From Apostichopus japonicus (taxonomy: Eukaryota > Echinodermata > Holothuroidea > Aspidochirotida > Stichopodidae): DNA of 64,000 nucleotides. The translations under genes were made by a program, and so were the position numbers. The notes below the pieces were generated by a model that was not told where the DNA came from, ran no database searches, and saw nothing but the letters and a program-made list of their open reading frames with translations. Position 1 is the first letter of the stretch. Every line of letters starts with the position of its first letter. Location: the NCBI RefSeq assembly GCF_037975245.1, contig NC_092576.1:16278111-16342110 (forward strand), read 5' to 3'. Shown piece after piece: positions 63,715 to 64,000 of the stretch.

Positions 63715-64000
63715 CTGAGAACAAACAACAGCAACAGGTAACACTTTCATGATACAAAAATATAAGCATACAAGAAATGACTTCATTGAAGCAAACTGGG
63801 TCGATTTGATAAAGTATACTGTATATTTGTTCATTCCTGCTGAGTAACTTTTTATCACGCACAATTATCTGTGTGCATTGGGAGAAAGTACACGAATTGT
63901 ACTTGTTTCAATTATGCTTAGCTTTGAAGATTTCACACGTTCAAAAATGAAAAAGAAGAACGAAAAAGAGACGGACGAAAACGTCTACGGATTATGATTC
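63715..64000 (-). other. Intron of the receptor gene at the window edge
   Basis: No exon is recognisable upstream of the 63714 acceptor. The exons for the signal peptide and the first part of the binding domain must lie beyond the window. Confidence 0.6.

Overview
The window looks like nuclear DNA of an animal and is AT-rich and gene-poor. It has spliced exons with GT-AG borders, a Cys-loop receptor gene, a THAP fossil, LINE and SINE remains, cut-and-paste transposon remnants and many microsatellites. Nothing resembles a prokaryotic operon. The octamer TAGGCCTA recurs, which I associate with echinoderm and related marine deuterostome genomes. An echinoderm is my best guess, with low confidence.

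Region by region: 1-3.56 kb is non-coding, with an A-rich degenerate repeat and short hairpins. 3.56-15.76 kb is one large inverted repeat. Its arms are about 4.66 kb, nearly identical and colinear, around a 2.87 kb spacer. The spacer holds a 27-bp inverted-repeat element next to the arm end. It also holds a transposon with 16-bp terminal repeats, into which a hAT-like element with a perfect 8-bp target-site duplication has inserted. At the outer edge of the right arm, in a poly-C run, begins the first copy of a 3.1 kb direct repeat (15.76-18.86 kb). The second copy lies at 22.09-25.20 kb and continues leftward into a roughly 145-bp tandem array. Each copy ends in an array of imperfect palindromes of the form TTAGTC...GACTAA. 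A long (AT)n tract and about 2.6 kb of featureless sequence separate the copies.

26.3-29.3 kb is a decayed L1/Tx1-like LINE with recognisable endonuclease, reverse transcriptase and C-terminal segments. 29.3-44.9 kb is mostly empty, apart from two decayed minisatellites and one orphan signal-peptide exon at 38.85 kb. At 44.9-45.5 kb a tRNA-like relic sits beside a tRNA-derived SINE. At 51.2-53.9 kb two diverged 0.5 kb direct repeats flank a THAP-domain fossil and a G-rich repeat. At 58.9-59.9 kb there is a possible solo LTR.

The only convincing protein-coding gene is on the minus strand at 60.7-63.7 kb. It is the 3' part of a pentameric Cys-loop ligand-gated ion channel subunit, as three exons whose splice phases match exactly. 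The gene runs off the right edge of the window. Its exons give the Cys-loop, loop C, TM1-TM3, an intracellular loop with three 7-residue repeats, and TM4 to the stop codon. A roughly 500-bp hexamer microsatellite lies in one intron, close to a 3' splice site.

No genes visibly work together here. The main interest is structural: a large palindrome, nested insertions and a duplicated non-coding element with paired repeat arrays at its ends. All comparisons were made by eye, without alignment software or database searches.
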